Of a DNA stretch of 36,677 nt, positions 8,765 through 18,859 are shown piece after piece; the stretch's first letter is position 1; the number at the start of each line of letters is the position of its first letter. The stretch comes from Sulfurospirillum sp. GTDB taxonomy: Bacteria > Campylobacterota > Campylobacteria > Campylobacterales > Sulfurospirillaceae. Location: contig JALSME010000106.1 of the NCBI GenBank assembly GCA_026987955.1, forward strand, positions 1-36,677, read 5' to 3'. The notes beneath the pieces were generated by a model. That model was not told the DNA's origin and did no database searches. It saw only the letters and a list, made by a program, of their open reading frames with translations. The position numbers and the translations under genes are program-made.

Positions 8765-9954
8765 TGTTAAATATAGTTGATTTTGATGAAGCAATAAAAA
8801 AGTCGAGAGAGTTAGTAGTTAATAAAAATCCAAAAGAGTATGTAGCACTTTTTGATGCTCTTGGTAGAGTATTAGCAGAAGATATAATTTGTCGAAAGAA
8901 TCTTCCATCTTTTAATAACTCTGCTATGGATGGATTTGCTTTTAAACATAGTGATAGTGGCAAAAAACTTAAAATAAATCAGACTATATATGCTGGAATG
9001 AGTATAGATGCTTGTCTAAAAGAAGATGAGTGTTATAAAATTATGACTGGGGCCAAAGTACCAAAAGATGTTGATACTATTGTTCCATTTGAAAATACAA
9101 TAAAATATGATGATACATATGTAGAGGTAGGCAATAGTATTAAAAAAGGAAATGCCCTTAGACTTCAAGGAGAAGAACAAAAACTAGGGAGTATCCTTTT
9201 TGAAAAAGGCATCAAAATAGACTCAAGTCATATCGCTATGTTGGCATCTCAAGGTATTAGTAGTATTGGTGTTTATAAAAAACTTAGCATTGCAATTTTT
9301 TCAACAGGAGATGAGCTAAAAGAGCCATGGGAAAGTGCTAATGAAGATGAAATATATAATGTGAACTCATCTGCTCTAGTATCATTACTTCATGAGCATG
9401 GTTTTAGTGCAGACTACTGTGGAGTAATTCCTGATAATCTTGAAGAGAGCATAGAGTATTTTAAAAATATGAAAAAATATGATGCCATAGTTACAACTGG
9501 CGGCATAAGTATGGGTGAAGCAGATTTTGTTGAAGATGCACTAAAAGCAAATGAACTAAAAGTTGCCTTTCATGGTATCAATATAAAGCCTGGTCGTCCA
9601 ACTATGATGGGTACAATGCAAAACACAATAGTTGCTTCAATGCCTGGCAATCCACTTGCAGCTTATGTAAATGCATTTTTATTTTTAATTCCAACTTTAA
9701 GACAACTGCAGGGCATGTCAAAGGTAAATCACAATAAAGTAATAGCAAAAAATATAAAAGAGTTTAAAGTTAAACCTGGCAGAGTAAATCTTGCATTGGG
9801 GTCTCTTGTTGATGGAAATTTTTTAGTATTTGAAAACAATAGATACGGCTCAGGTATGATTACTCCTATTGTTTCAAGTAATGCAATATTGGTAACATCA
9901 AATAACGATAGTGTAATTCAAAAGGATAGTCTTATAGAAGTTATAATTTTTTAA
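8764..9954 (+). CDS. moeA: Molybdopterin molybdotransferase
   Basis: LAEDIICRKNLPSFNNSAMDGFAF...IMTGAKVPKDVDTIVPFE...FSTGDEL...NVNSSAL...TTGGISMG...PGNPLAAYV. Confidence 0.95.
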   Translation: MLNIVDFDEAIKKSRELVVNKNPKEYVALFDALGRVLAEDIICRKNLPSFNNSAMDGFAFKHSDSGKKLKINQTIYAGMSIDACLKEDECYKIMTGAKVPKDVDTIVPFENTIKYDDTYVEVGNSIKKGNALRLQGEEQKLGSILFEKGIKIDSSHIAMLASQGISSIGVYKKLSIAIFSTGDELKEPWESANEDEIYNVNSSALVSLLHEHGFSADYCGVIPDNLEESIEYFKNMKKYDAIVTTGGISMGEADFVEDALKANELKVAFHGINIKPGRPTMMGTMQNTIVASMPGNPLAAYVNAFLFLIPTLRQLQGMSKVNHNKVIAKNIKEFKVKPGRVNLALGSLVDGNFLVFENNRYGSGMITPIVSSNAILVTSNNDSVIQKDSLIEVIIF

Positions 9955-10074
9955 CAAACCTGAATTTGCATTATGGGTTAAATATGGGGTACCTCTAAAT
10001 AATAAGAAGAGATTGATGTATTTAAGATATAACATTTACTAAATGTGTTAAAATACCAATGTTCTAACAAATAT

Positions 10075-10104
10075 TTGACAAAGGAGCTCTTTTTTTGATA
10101 AAAT
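10075..10104 (+). promoter_or_regulatory. Sigma70-type promoter for tRNA-Gly
   Basis: TTGACA (10075-10080), 18-bp spacer, extended -10 TGA-TAAAAT (10099-10104), about 19 nt upstream of the tRNA. Confidence 0.8.
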
Positions 10105-10122
10105 CTCAATTCTTTTTAACAT

Positions 10123-10196
<74 letters not shown>

Positions 10197-10197
<1 letters not shown>

Positions 10198-10856
10198 TAT
10201 TTTTTTTATTAACAATTACAACTTTATTAACTGCAAATATAACAGATACTATAGCTGAAGCTGTTTTAGTAGAGTTTGAAGCAAAATATCCATGCCTTGA
10301 TGCTAACCTTCCAAAAGTAAAACCTGCATCTCCTCTCCCTCGTGACTTTAAAGAGTACAAATTTTTGATGATAGATCTTAAGCCTAGTCAACTCAGAAAA
10401 AGAAAAGGAATTTTTAAAGTTATATTTAAAACAAAAGATAGAGAGAAAATTTTACATTATAGATTTGAAATAGATGGAACAATTGATGTTTTTAAAGCAA
10501 AGCATAAACTCTATAACGATAAAATCATCTCTAAGAATGACTATGAAAAAGTTAAACAAAAAATCGATAAGCTTCCTTCAAAAATCATTGCATGTAATAT
10601 GCCGAAAAAACTTATGAGTAAAAACTATATTAGTGCTGGTTCTATTTTAACTATGAATAAATTTAAGTACAAAAAAGATGTTTTAAGAGGTACTCATATA
10701 CGAGCTTTCATTAGGGATGGTATGCTTGTTTTAGAAATTGAAGCAACTGTGTTACAAGATGGAGATATTGGTGAAGTAGTTAAGATTAAAACTAATAAAG
10801 GTAAAATTTTTCATGCAAAACTTATTTCAAAATATAAGGCGATAATACTAGAATGA
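10197..10856 (+). CDS. flgA: Flagellar basal body P-ring formation protein FlgA; start codon non-canonical or uncertain
   Basis: C-terminal SAF/FlgA-like: [67 protein letters not shown]; signal-peptide-like [16 protein letters not shown] begins at the tRNA 3' end; no in-frame ATG/GTG/TTG between the tRNA and position 10360. Confidence 0.75.
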
Positions 10857-11374
10857 AAATTATAATTGGAATTAGCGGTGCAAGTGGAGTTGCTTTGGCA
10901 CAAAAATTTATTGAAAAATTACCTAAACATATTGAGATATTTGTTATTGCATCTGAAAACTCAAAAGTAGTTTTAAAAAAAGAGCAAAATCAAACAATAC
11001 TAGATGATAGAGATATTGGAGCCATAACAGCATCAGGATCTTTCAAATGTGATGCAATGGTAGTAATACCATGCAGTATGAATACTCTAGCCAAAATAAG
11101 CTATGGAATTGCAGATAATCTTTTAACAAGATCTGCTGCTGTGATGATTAAAGAAAATCGCCCTCTTCTTTTAGCTCCTAGAGAGATGCCATTTTCTGCT
11201 ATTGGACTTGAAAATATGTTGAAGTTATCTCGTCTTGGTGTAATTATAGCACCTCCTGTAAGTGCCTACTATGCAGATATTGAAACACTTAGCGAAATGG
11301 AAGATTTTTTTATTGGGAAGTGGTTTGATTTATTAAAAATTGAGCACAATTTATTTAAGAGATGGGAAGGATAG
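10853..11374 (+). CDS. ubiX: Flavin prenyltransferase UbiX
   Basis: [19 protein letters not shown]...VVIPCSMNTLAKISYGIADNLLTRSAAVMIKENRPLLLAPREMPF. Confidence 0.94.
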   Translation: MKIIIGISGASGVALAQKFIEKLPKHIEIFVIASENSKVVLKKEQNQTILDDRDIGAITASGSFKCDAMVVIPCSMNTLAKISYGIADNLLTRSAAVMIKENRPLLLAPREMPFSAIGLENMLKLSRLGVIIAPPVSAYYADIETLSEMEDFFIGKWFDLLKIEHNLFKRWEG

Positions 11375-11380
11375 AAAATA

Positions 11381-11857
11381 ATGTGTAAAAAAGTTGCCAT
11401 ATATCCTGGTACATTTGACCCTATTACAAATGGACATGTTGATATTATAAAAAGGGCGTCTGCGATTTTTGATAAGGTTTTTATTGGAATTGCACCCTCA
11501 GAGACCAAAAAACCAATGTTTGATTTACTAAAAAGAGTTGAAATGGTTAAGCTTTCCACTAAAAAAATATCAAATATTGAAGTTATATCTTTTGATGGAC
11601 TTCTAGTTGATTGTTGTAAAAATATTGGTTCAAAAACAATTGTTAGAGGGCTTAGGGCAGTTAGTGACTTTGAATATGAACTACAAATAGGCTATGCTAA
11701 TGCTTCACTTGACAGTGAAATTGATACAATTTATCTTATGCCAAGCTTAGAAAGTGCATTTATAAGCTCAACAGTTGTAAGAGATATACTTAGGCATAAG
11801 GGCAATGTAAAACATCTGATACCAAAAGAGATAGTAGACCATGTATATAGTATTTGA
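11381..11857 (+). CDS. coaD: Phosphopantetheine adenylyltransferase
   Basis: AIYPGTFDPITNGHVDIIKRA...IVRGLRAVSDFEYE...ISSTVVRDI. Confidence 0.97.
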   Translation: MCKKVAIYPGTFDPITNGHVDIIKRASAIFDKVFIGIAPSETKKPMFDLLKRVEMVKLSTKKISNIEVISFDGLLVDCCKNIGSKTIVRGLRAVSDFEYELQIGYANASLDSEIDTIYLMPSLESAFISSTVVRDILRHKGNVKHLIPKEIVDHVYSI

Positions 11858-12425
11858 AGGAATTGATACTTGTGGAAAAAGTACACAAGTAGAACTTTTT
11901 ACAAAAAGGCACAGTGATGTGCTTCCTACTAAAGAGCCAGGTGGTACTAAAGTTGGAGAAAAATTTAGAGAAATTTTGCTTCAGAGTAATGAAAAACTAA
12001 GTACAAATACGGAACTCCTTCTTTTTTTAGCAGATCGTGCTGAACACTATGATAAAGTAGTTAAACCATTTTTACATAGTAGATATATTATAAGCGATAG
12101 AGGACTAATATCAGGCATATCATATGCATTAGTCAATCACCCTGAGCTTGACTATGATTTTTTATTGCAGCTAAATAAGTTTGCTTTGAGTGGAAACTTG
12201 CCAGATAAAATTGTTCTTTTTAAAACGAATCATAGACTTATTACATCAAGATTAGGTAATAAAGATAGAGATACCATAGAAAAAAGAGGAATCAAATATC
12301 TTTTAAAAGTACAAGATTTAATGAAAAAGATAACTGTTGATCTTGATATCGAGTTTTTAGAAGTCGATTCAAATGATACAATAGAAGAAATATATAAACA
12401 AATAGAGGGATACATATATGATTAA
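11841..12425 (+). CDS. tmk: Thymidylate kinase
   Basis: MYIVFEGIDTCGKSTQVELF...PTKEPGGTKVGEKFREILL...LLFLADRAEH. Confidence 0.95.
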   Translation: MYIVFEGIDTCGKSTQVELFTKRHSDVLPTKEPGGTKVGEKFREILLQSNEKLSTNTELLLFLADRAEHYDKVVKPFLHSRYIISDRGLISGISYALVNHPELDYDFLLQLNKFALSGNLPDKIVLFKTNHRLITSRLGNKDRDTIEKRGIKYLLKVQDLMKKITVDLDIEFLEVDSNDTIEEIYKQIEGYIYD

Positions 12426-13623
12426 TCCATTAAGAGGTATGAAAGATACTGTTGGAGAGTTTAGCGAAAAATATATCTATTTTATAGAAAATGCGTCACG
12501 CATAGCAAAAAACTACGGTTTTAGCTACATAGAAACTCCAATTCTAGAAGAGACGGCACTCTTTAAAAGAAGTGTTGGTGAGAGCAGTGATATTGTGGGT
12601 AAGGAGATGTATCAATTTACAGATAAAGGCAACAATGATGTTTGTATGCGTCCAGAAGGGACAGCAGGTGTTGTTAGAGCATTTATTTCTCAAAAATACG
12701 ATAGAGCGGGTGGAGTTAAAAGATTTTTTTATCATGGACCAATGTTCAGATATGAAAGACCACAAAAAGGAAGACTTAGGCAGTTTCATCAATTTGGCGT
12801 TGAGACTTTTGGTGTTCAGAGTGTAAAAGAAGATGCTATGATAATTCTTATGCTAAGAGATATGTTTGAATTTTTTAGCATAAAATATTCACTTCAAATT
12901 AACTCTCTTGGTTGTCCTGATTGCATGCCAACATATAGAGAAAATTTGGTTAAGTTCTTAGACAGTATAGATGGCCTTTGTGAGGACTGCCTAAGAAGAA
13001 AAATCACTAATCCAATTAGAGTTTTGGATTGTAAAAACGAAAACTGTCATAAACTTCTTGAAAGTGCTCCAATGCTTTTAAGTAATATATGCTCTACATG
13101 TAGAGCTGATTTTGATGAACTAAAAAGTATACTTAAAAGTTTTGGTTTAGAGTACGAAGTAAATACAAAGCTTGTTCGTGGACTAGACTACTATAACAAA
13201 ACAGCATTTGAGTTTATAAGCAATGAAATTGGTGCACAAAGTGCCATAACAGGTGGTGGTAGATATGACAAACTTGTGGAGTATTTAGATGGTCGCTCAA
13301 CTCCTGGAGTAGGATTTGCTATGGGAATTGAGAGACTTATTGATTTAGTTAAAATGCCTGAAAATAAAAAAATTGGTTATTATATAGGTGCGATGAGTGA
13401 TGAAGCAATCAAACAAGTAATGCATCTAGTAGTTAAATTAAGAAAAAGTAATGTAGTACATACCCAATACTCTTCAAAAAGCCTAAAAGCCCATATGAAA
13501 GCTGCCGATAAAGTAAATGCAAAGAAGTTTATCTGTATAGGTGATAGTGAGTTAGAAACAAAAACATATGTTGTAAAAGATTTGGATACGAAAGAAGAAA
13601 TAAGTGTTGAATTACGGGATTAA
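12418..13623 (+). CDS. hisS: Histidyl-tRNA synthetase
   Basis: NPLRGMKDTVGEFSEK...MCMRPEGTAGVVRAF...FYHGPMFRYERPQKGRLRQFHQFGVE...LVRGLDYYNKTAFE. Confidence 0.97.
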   Translation: MINPLRGMKDTVGEFSEKYIYFIENASRIAKNYGFSYIETPILEETALFKRSVGESSDIVGKEMYQFTDKGNNDVCMRPEGTAGVVRAFISQKYDRAGGVKRFFYHGPMFRYERPQKGRLRQFHQFGVETFGVQSVKEDAMIILMLRDMFEFFSIKYSLQINSLGCPDCMPTYRENLVKFLDSIDGLCEDCLRRKITNPIRVLDCKNENCHKLLESAPMLLSNICSTCRADFDELKSILKSFGLEYEVNTKLVRGLDYYNKTAFEFISNEIGAQSAITGGGRYDKLVEYLDGRSTPGVGFAMGIERLIDLVKMPENKKIGYYIGAMSDEAIKQVMHLVVKLRKSNVVHTQYSSKSLKAHMKAADKVNAKKFICIGDSELETKTYVVKDLDTKEEISVELRD

Positions 13624-15436
13624 TATTTGGGGTAATCAAAATTATATCCTTGAAAATGGTAAAGTAAAATTAAATATTCTTAGCAAACCTGCTCTTATAA
13701 ATATAGTTGAAGATATTAGAAAAAGTGGTCATACAGGACCTCTTCTTTTAAGATTTCCACATCTTATTGAAAAGCAAATTGAGTCAATATATAATCAATT
13801 TAAAAGAGCTAGAGATGAGTTTAAATATAAAGGGAAGTTTCAAGCACTATTCCCTCTAAAAGTAAATCAATACCCTCAATTTGTTAAAAACATTGTTAAA
13901 TTAGGAAATAAATATAATTATGGTTTAGAAGCAGGTAGCAAAGCAGAACTTCTTCTTGCAATGGCATATAATAATCCAAATGCACCTATAACAGTTAATG
14001 GATTTAAAGATAAAGAGATGATAGCCTTGGGGTTTATAGCTGCAGAAATGAGTTACGATATTACTCTAACTATTGAAGGGCTAAATGAGCTTAAAACTAT
14101 TATTGAAACTTCAAAAAGTAGATTCGGATCTATTCCAAATATTGGCCTTAGAGTTAGGCTTCATAGTTCTGGCATTGGTATTTGGGCTAAAAGTGGTGGT
14201 ATTAATTCAAAGTTTGGATTAACTTCTACTGAGCTAATTAAGGCGATAAAACTACTTGAGAAAAATAATTTATTAGATAAATTTAGTATGATTCATTTTC
14301 ATATTGGCTCACAAATAACGGAGATTCCTCCAGTAAAAAAAGCACTTCGTGAGGCTGGAAATATATATGCTGAATTAAAAAAATTAGGTGCAAAAAATCT
14401 AAATTCTATCAATCTTGGTGGCGGTTTAGCTGTTGAATACTCGCAAGATGAAAGCAGAGTTGCTAGAAACTATACACTCAGCGAATATACAAATGATGTT
14501 GTATATCTTTTAAAAGAGATTGCATTAAAAAAAGGTGTTGATGAGCCTGATATTTTTATAGAATCTGGAAGATATATAGCTGCACATCACGCTGTTTTGG
14601 TAGCTCCAGTCTTAGAATTGTTTTCAGGTGAATATACGGAAGAAAAACTTATAGAAAAAACAAATCCTCCACTTATTCAGGAACTTTATGATTTGTATGA
14701 AACTATCAACAAGGCAAATGCTTTAGAGTTTTTGCACGATAGTATCGATCATATGGAGTCACTTCTTACTCTTTTTGATTTAGGATATATTGATTTGCAA
14801 GATAGATCAAATACTGAAGTTTTGGTAAACCTTATCATAAAAAAAGCAGTAATTTTACTAAAAGATAAACATTATAAAGAGCTTTTAAGTATACAGGAGA
14901 GAGTTCAGGAGAGGTATTTGGTAAATTTTTCGATTTTTCAAAGCATTCCAGACTTATGGGGTTTAGAACAGCATTTCCCAGTTATGCCTCTTGATAAACT
15001 AGATGAGAAACCTACTCGTTCAGCTTCAATTTGGGATATCACTTGTGATAGTGATGGAGAAATTGGATTTAATCCCCAAAAGCCTCTGTTTTTACATGAT
15101 GTTGATTTAAGCAAAGATGATTACTTTTTAGGGTTTTTTCTAGTAGGTGCATATCAAGAGGTTCTTGGTATGAAACATAATCTTTTTACTCATCCTACAG
15201 AGGCTACAATTCAAATTACAAAAGATGGATATGATATAATAAATCTAACTGAAGCCCAAAGCATCTGTGATATCTTTGAGGATTTAGATTATGATACTAA
15301 AGAGATAAGTAAAAACTTAAATATTAAAATTGAACATTCAAATTTATTAAAAAACAATGAAAAAGAGTATATTTTAAATGAGATTAAATCACTCTTAAAT
15401 GATAACGGTTATTTAAAAAATGAGGAGTATAGATGA
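13604..15436 (+). CDS. speA: Biosynthetic arginine decarboxylase
   Basis: NYGINIWGNQNYILENGKVKL...LKVNQYPQFVKNIV...NYGLEAGSKAELLLAMA...FHIGSQI; GTG start overlapping hisS. Confidence 0.94.
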   Translation: MLNYGINIWGNQNYILENGKVKLNILSKPALINIVEDIRKSGHTGPLLLRFPHLIEKQIESIYNQFKRARDEFKYKGKFQALFPLKVNQYPQFVKNIVKLGNKYNYGLEAGSKAELLLAMAYNNPNAPITVNGFKDKEMIALGFIAAEMSYDITLTIEGLNELKTIIETSKSRFGSIPNIGLRVRLHSSGIGIWAKSGGINSKFGLTSTELIKAIKLLEKNNLLDKFSMIHFHIGSQITEIPPVKKALREAGNIYAELKKLGAKNLNSINLGGGLAVEYSQDESRVARNYTLSEYTNDVVYLLKEIALKKGVDEPDIFIESGRYIAAHHAVLVAPVLELFSGEYTEEKLIEKTNPPLIQELYDLYETINKANALEFLHDSIDHMESLLTLFDLGYIDLQDRSNTEVLVNLIIKKAVILLKDKHYKELLSIQERVQERYLVNFSIFQSIPDLWGLEQHFPVMPLDKLDEKPTRSASIWDITCDSDGEIGFNPQKPLFLHDVDLSKDDYFLGFFLVGAYQEVLGMKHNLFTHPTEATIQITKDGYDIINLTEAQSICDIFEDLDYDTKEISKNLNIKIEHSNLLKNNEKEYILNEIKSLLNDNGYLKNEEYR

Positions 15437-16161
15437 GCCACATATCAATTTGGCAACTTATTAAAGAGGACTTTTCGCAACCAGTAAAAAAAGATCCTGC
15501 ATTAAATTCAAAATTTGAACTTTTTTTCAATTACCCTGGTGTATGGGCACTTGTTAATTATAGATTTGCACATAAACTGTACAAAAAAAAATTTAAAGTA
15601 ATTGCAAGAATGATTATGGGTATTACTCAAATTATTACAAATATTGATCTTCACCCTGCTGCTATTATTGGTAGAAGAGTCTTTTTTGACCATGCTTTTG
15701 GTCTTGTAATTGGTGAGACAGCGATAGTAGGTGATGATGTACTTATATATCAAGGTGTAACTCTTGGTGGGGTTACACTAGATAGAGGTGTCAAGAGGCA
15801 TCCAACTGTTTTAAATGGTGCCGTTATTGGGGCGGGAGCAAAAGTTCTTGGAGATATAACTATAGGTCGTAATTCTCGTATTGGTTCCAACTCTGTTGTT
15901 GTAAAAGATGTTCCAGATGAACTTACAGCAGTAGGGATACCAGCTCGTGTTATAACAAAAGGACGAGATAAAAGTCAAATGGCTCACAACAAGATACCAG
16001 ATATCAATAAAGAGCTATTTGGGTATCTATTTAAAAGATTAGAAATTTTAGAAAGAGCAATGGGAACATGTGACCAAAAAACATGCAACAAAGATATTCT
16101 AGAAAAGGATATAGAGCTAGAAAAAATATACGACTTATATATAAAAACTCTAAAAGATTAG
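15433..16161 (+). CDS. cysE: Serine O-acetyltransferase
   Basis: Left-handed beta-helix hexapeptides: IDLHPAAIIGRRVFFDHAFGLVIGETAIVGDDVLIYQGVTLGGV. Confidence 0.95.
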   Translation: MSHISIWQLIKEDFSQPVKKDPALNSKFELFFNYPGVWALVNYRFAHKLYKKKFKVIARMIMGITQIITNIDLHPAAIIGRRVFFDHAFGLVIGETAIVGDDVLIYQGVTLGGVTLDRGVKRHPTVLNGAVIGAGAKVLGDITIGRNSRIGSNSVVVKDVPDELTAVGIPARVITKGRDKSQMAHNKIPDINKELFGYLFKRLEILERAMGTCDQKTCNKDILEKDIELEKIYDLYIKTLKD

Positions 16162-16188
16162 ATATAATAAAAATAAAAGGATAAAATT

Positions 16189-17361
16189 ATGATCTCAAAA
16201 CGCATGGGTGAACTTTCAGATTCTATCACAATAGCAATTACAACATTGGCTCGCGAACTTAAAGATAGTGGAAAAGATATTTTAAGTTTTTCTGCAGGCG
16301 AACCGGATTTTGGTACTCCACAAGTTATAAGAAAAGCTGCAATTGATGCTATAAATGAAGGAAATTCGGGATATACAGCAGTTCCAGGTACTCCAGAAGT
16401 TCTAAAAGCAATTCAAACAAAACTAAAAAGAGACAATGGACTTGAATACGAAACAGGAGATATAGTAACAAATGTTGGTGCAAAACACTCGTTGTTTAAT
16501 CTTTTTCAAGCACTTATTGATGAGGGTGATGAAGTTATAATTCCAGCTCCTTATTGGGTTACATATCCTGAAGTTGTAAAATACAGTGGTGGTACACCTA
16601 TCTACATTGAGACAACAGATAAGAGTGAGTTTAAAGTAACACCAGAGCAACTTAAATCTGCAATTACAGATAAAACAAAAGTGTTTATACTAAATACTCC
16701 GTCAAATCCAACTGGTTCTGTATATACAAAAGAGGATTTAGAAGCTTTAGCAGAAGTTTTAGAAGGCACTGATGTCTTGGTTTTTTCTGATGAGATGTAT
16801 GAAAAAATTATGTATGATGGGTTAAAGTTTACCTCTGTAGCATCTATTAGTGAAGATATGTATCAAAGGACTATAACTATTAATGGGCTAAGTAAATCAG
16901 TTGCTATGACAGGGTGGAGATTTGGATACCTTGCTACTCCAATAAAGGAGCTTACAAGTGTTATTAAAAAGCTACAATCACAAAGTACATCAAATATAAA
17001 CTCTATAACTCAAAAAGCTGCAATTCCTGCTCTCTTAGGTGAAGCTGATGAAGATATTGAGATGATGAGAAAAGCATTTGAAAAAAGAAGAAACATAGCC
17101 CTTAAGATGTTTGGAGAGATAGATGGTCTGAGTGTTGTAAAACCTAGTGGAGCATTCTATCTATATGTTAATATAAAAAAATATACAGATGACTCTATTG
17201 AGTTTTGTAAAAAACTTTTAGCTGATAAAGGTGTAGCTACTGTTCCTGGCATTGGATTTGGAACTGAAGGTTACTTTAGATTCTCTTTTGCTACTGATGA
17301 AAAGAGTATCACAGATGGTATAGGTAGGATTAAAGATTTTATAAAAGATTACAACAATTAA
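16189..17361 (+). CDS. aspC: Class I aminotransferase (aspartate aminotransferase-like)
   Basis: FSAGEPDFGTPQVIRKAA...YTAVPGTPEV...INGLSKSVAMTGWRFGY (PLP lysine). Confidence 0.92.
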   Translation: MISKRMGELSDSITIAITTLARELKDSGKDILSFSAGEPDFGTPQVIRKAAIDAINEGNSGYTAVPGTPEVLKAIQTKLKRDNGLEYETGDIVTNVGAKHSLFNLFQALIDEGDEVIIPAPYWVTYPEVVKYSGGTPIYIETTDKSEFKVTPEQLKSAITDKTKVFILNTPSNPTGSVYTKEDLEALAEVLEGTDVLVFSDEMYEKIMYDGLKFTSVASISEDMYQRTITINGLSKSVAMTGWRFGYLATPIKELTSVIKKLQSQSTSNINSITQKAAIPALLGEADEDIEMMRKAFEKRRNIALKMFGEIDGLSVVKPSGAFYLYVNIKKYTDDSIEFCKKLLADKGVATVPGIGFGTEGYFRFSFATDEKSITDGIGRIKDFIKDYNN

Positions 17362-17380
17362 GTAAAAAATAGGAGTGACA

Positions 17381-18580
17381 ATGAACAAATACACTATAGA
17401 CTTAGCAAATACATGCTTAGGATGCAAAAAGCCATCTTGTCAAACAGGATGTCCAGTTGGAACACCAATAGAGACAATGATAAGGATGTTTCTTTCAGGT
17501 CAAATTGCAGAAGCTGGTGAAATGTTATTTAAAAATAATCCACTATCAGTGATTTGTTCTTTAGTCTGTCCTCATGAAAAACATTGTGAAGGACATTGTG
17601 TTTTAAATAAGAAAAAAACAGCTGTAAGTGTTGGTGCAATTGAGCACTATATTTCTGATTTTTATATGAATTCAAAAGACTTTGAGAAGCCAGAATACAA
17701 TGGGCATAATGTTGCTATCGTTGGAAGTGGTCCTGCTGGAATTGCTTTAGCATTTATCCTTGCATCAAAAGGGTATAAGATAACAATGTATGAGGGGCAA
17801 AGTAAAATTGGTGGAGTTTTAAGATATGGTATTCCTGATTTTAGACTTGATAAAAGAGTTTTAGATAAACTGATAGATAAACTAAAACAGCTTGGTGTTC
17901 AAATCAGAAGAAACATTATGATTGGTAAGCATCTCACTATTGATGATCTTTTTCGTGATGGATTTAAAGCAATTTTTGTAGGTATTGGTGTAAATATACC
18001 CAAAAAACTCAATATTAAAGGGGAAAGTTTAGGTCATGTTCACTATGCTACAAACTATTTAAAAGATCCGGCTTCTTATGATATTGGAAAAAAAGTGATT
18101 ATTCTTGGCGCAGGTAATGTTGCTATGGATGCCGCGAGAACTGCTGCAAGAAATGGTGCTAAAGATGTTACAGTTATGTACAGAAAGGGCGAAGAAAATA
18201 TGCCTGCAGAAAGACATGAAATAGAGTGTGCTAAAATAGATGGTGTAAAATTTGACTTTTACAAAGAGCCAGTAGAAATAGTTGATGATGGACTAATCTA
18301 TAAAAAAACAGATGAAAAAGATATCACAGGATTTGAACAGGCTGATTCAATATTTATTTCTATTAGTCAAAGTCCAAATGACATTTTAGTTAAAAATGCA
18401 AACATCAATGTAGATGATTATGGTCTAATAAGCCTTGATGATTCAGGTATGACTTCAAGACCTGGTGTATTTAGTGCTGGAGATATAGTAACAGGAGCAA
18501 GAACTGTTGTTGAAGCAGTTGCCTTGTCTAAAAAAGTTGCTGTATCTATTCAAGAGTATATAGCAAAAGAGTATACTTAA
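17381..18580 (+). CDS. GltD-like NAD(P)/FAD oxidoreductase with N-terminal Fe-S motif
   Basis: CLGCKKPSCQTGCPVGTPI...CSLVCPHEKHCEGHCV; VAIVGSGPAGIALA; VIILGAGNVAMDAARTA. Confidence 0.85.
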   Translation: MNKYTIDLANTCLGCKKPSCQTGCPVGTPIETMIRMFLSGQIAEAGEMLFKNNPLSVICSLVCPHEKHCEGHCVLNKKKTAVSVGAIEHYISDFYMNSKDFEKPEYNGHNVAIVGSGPAGIALAFILASKGYKITMYEGQSKIGGVLRYGIPDFRLDKRVLDKLIDKLKQLGVQIRRNIMIGKHLTIDDLFRDGFKAIFVGIGVNIPKKLNIKGESLGHVHYATNYLKDPASYDIGKKVIILGAGNVAMDAARTAARNGAKDVTVMYRKGEENMPAERHEIECAKIDGVKFDFYKEPVEIVDDGLIYKKTDEKDITGFEQADSIFISISQSPNDILVKNANINVDDYGLISLDDSGMTSRPGVFSAGDIVTGARTVVEAVALSKKVAVSIQEYIAKEYT

Positions 18581-18586
18581 ACTCTA

Positions 18587-18608
18587 GAGGCTCTACATGT
18601 AGAGCCTC
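18587..18608. repeat. Perfect 22-bp palindrome GAGGCTCTACATGTAGAGCCTC between convergent genes; possible transcription end signal
   Basis: Read directly; no adjacent T-tract, so terminator function is uncertain. Confidence 0.6.
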
Positions 18609-18616
18609 CAAAATCC

Positions 18617-18856
18617 CTACTTATCTCCAAACTGCTCTTTAGCAGCTTGTAAAGATTCAATAAGTTCATCTAGATTTTCATATGGTATATGTGCTTTCCA
18701 ATCTGGACTGCTACTGTCTCCCTTTAGAGAAATACCAATACTTACTACAGGAAATGATCCTGTACCATATGGTTCCTCAAGATGAGAAACTGATATAATG
18801 CCTTTTTTTGTATCTGCTAGTGCAAATGTCTTTAATACTGTATTTTTTCCGCTCAT
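18617..18856 (-). CDS. Small conserved-looking hypothetical protein (79 aa)
   Basis: ORF with ATG immediately downstream of lpxD on the same strand. Confidence 0.6.
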   Translation of the reverse strand: MSGKNTVLKTFALADTKKGIISVSHLEEPYGTGSFPVVSIGISLKGDSSSPDWKAHIPYENLDELIESLQAAKEQFGDK

Positions 18857-18859
18857 TTT

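Noticed and set aside
8634-8963. 109-aa minus-strand ORF
   Set aside because: Antisense to the murA/moeA junction; no support.
12572-12826. 84-aa plus-strand ORF (and 82-aa minus ORF at 12544-12792)
   Set aside because: Out-of-frame/antisense within hisS.
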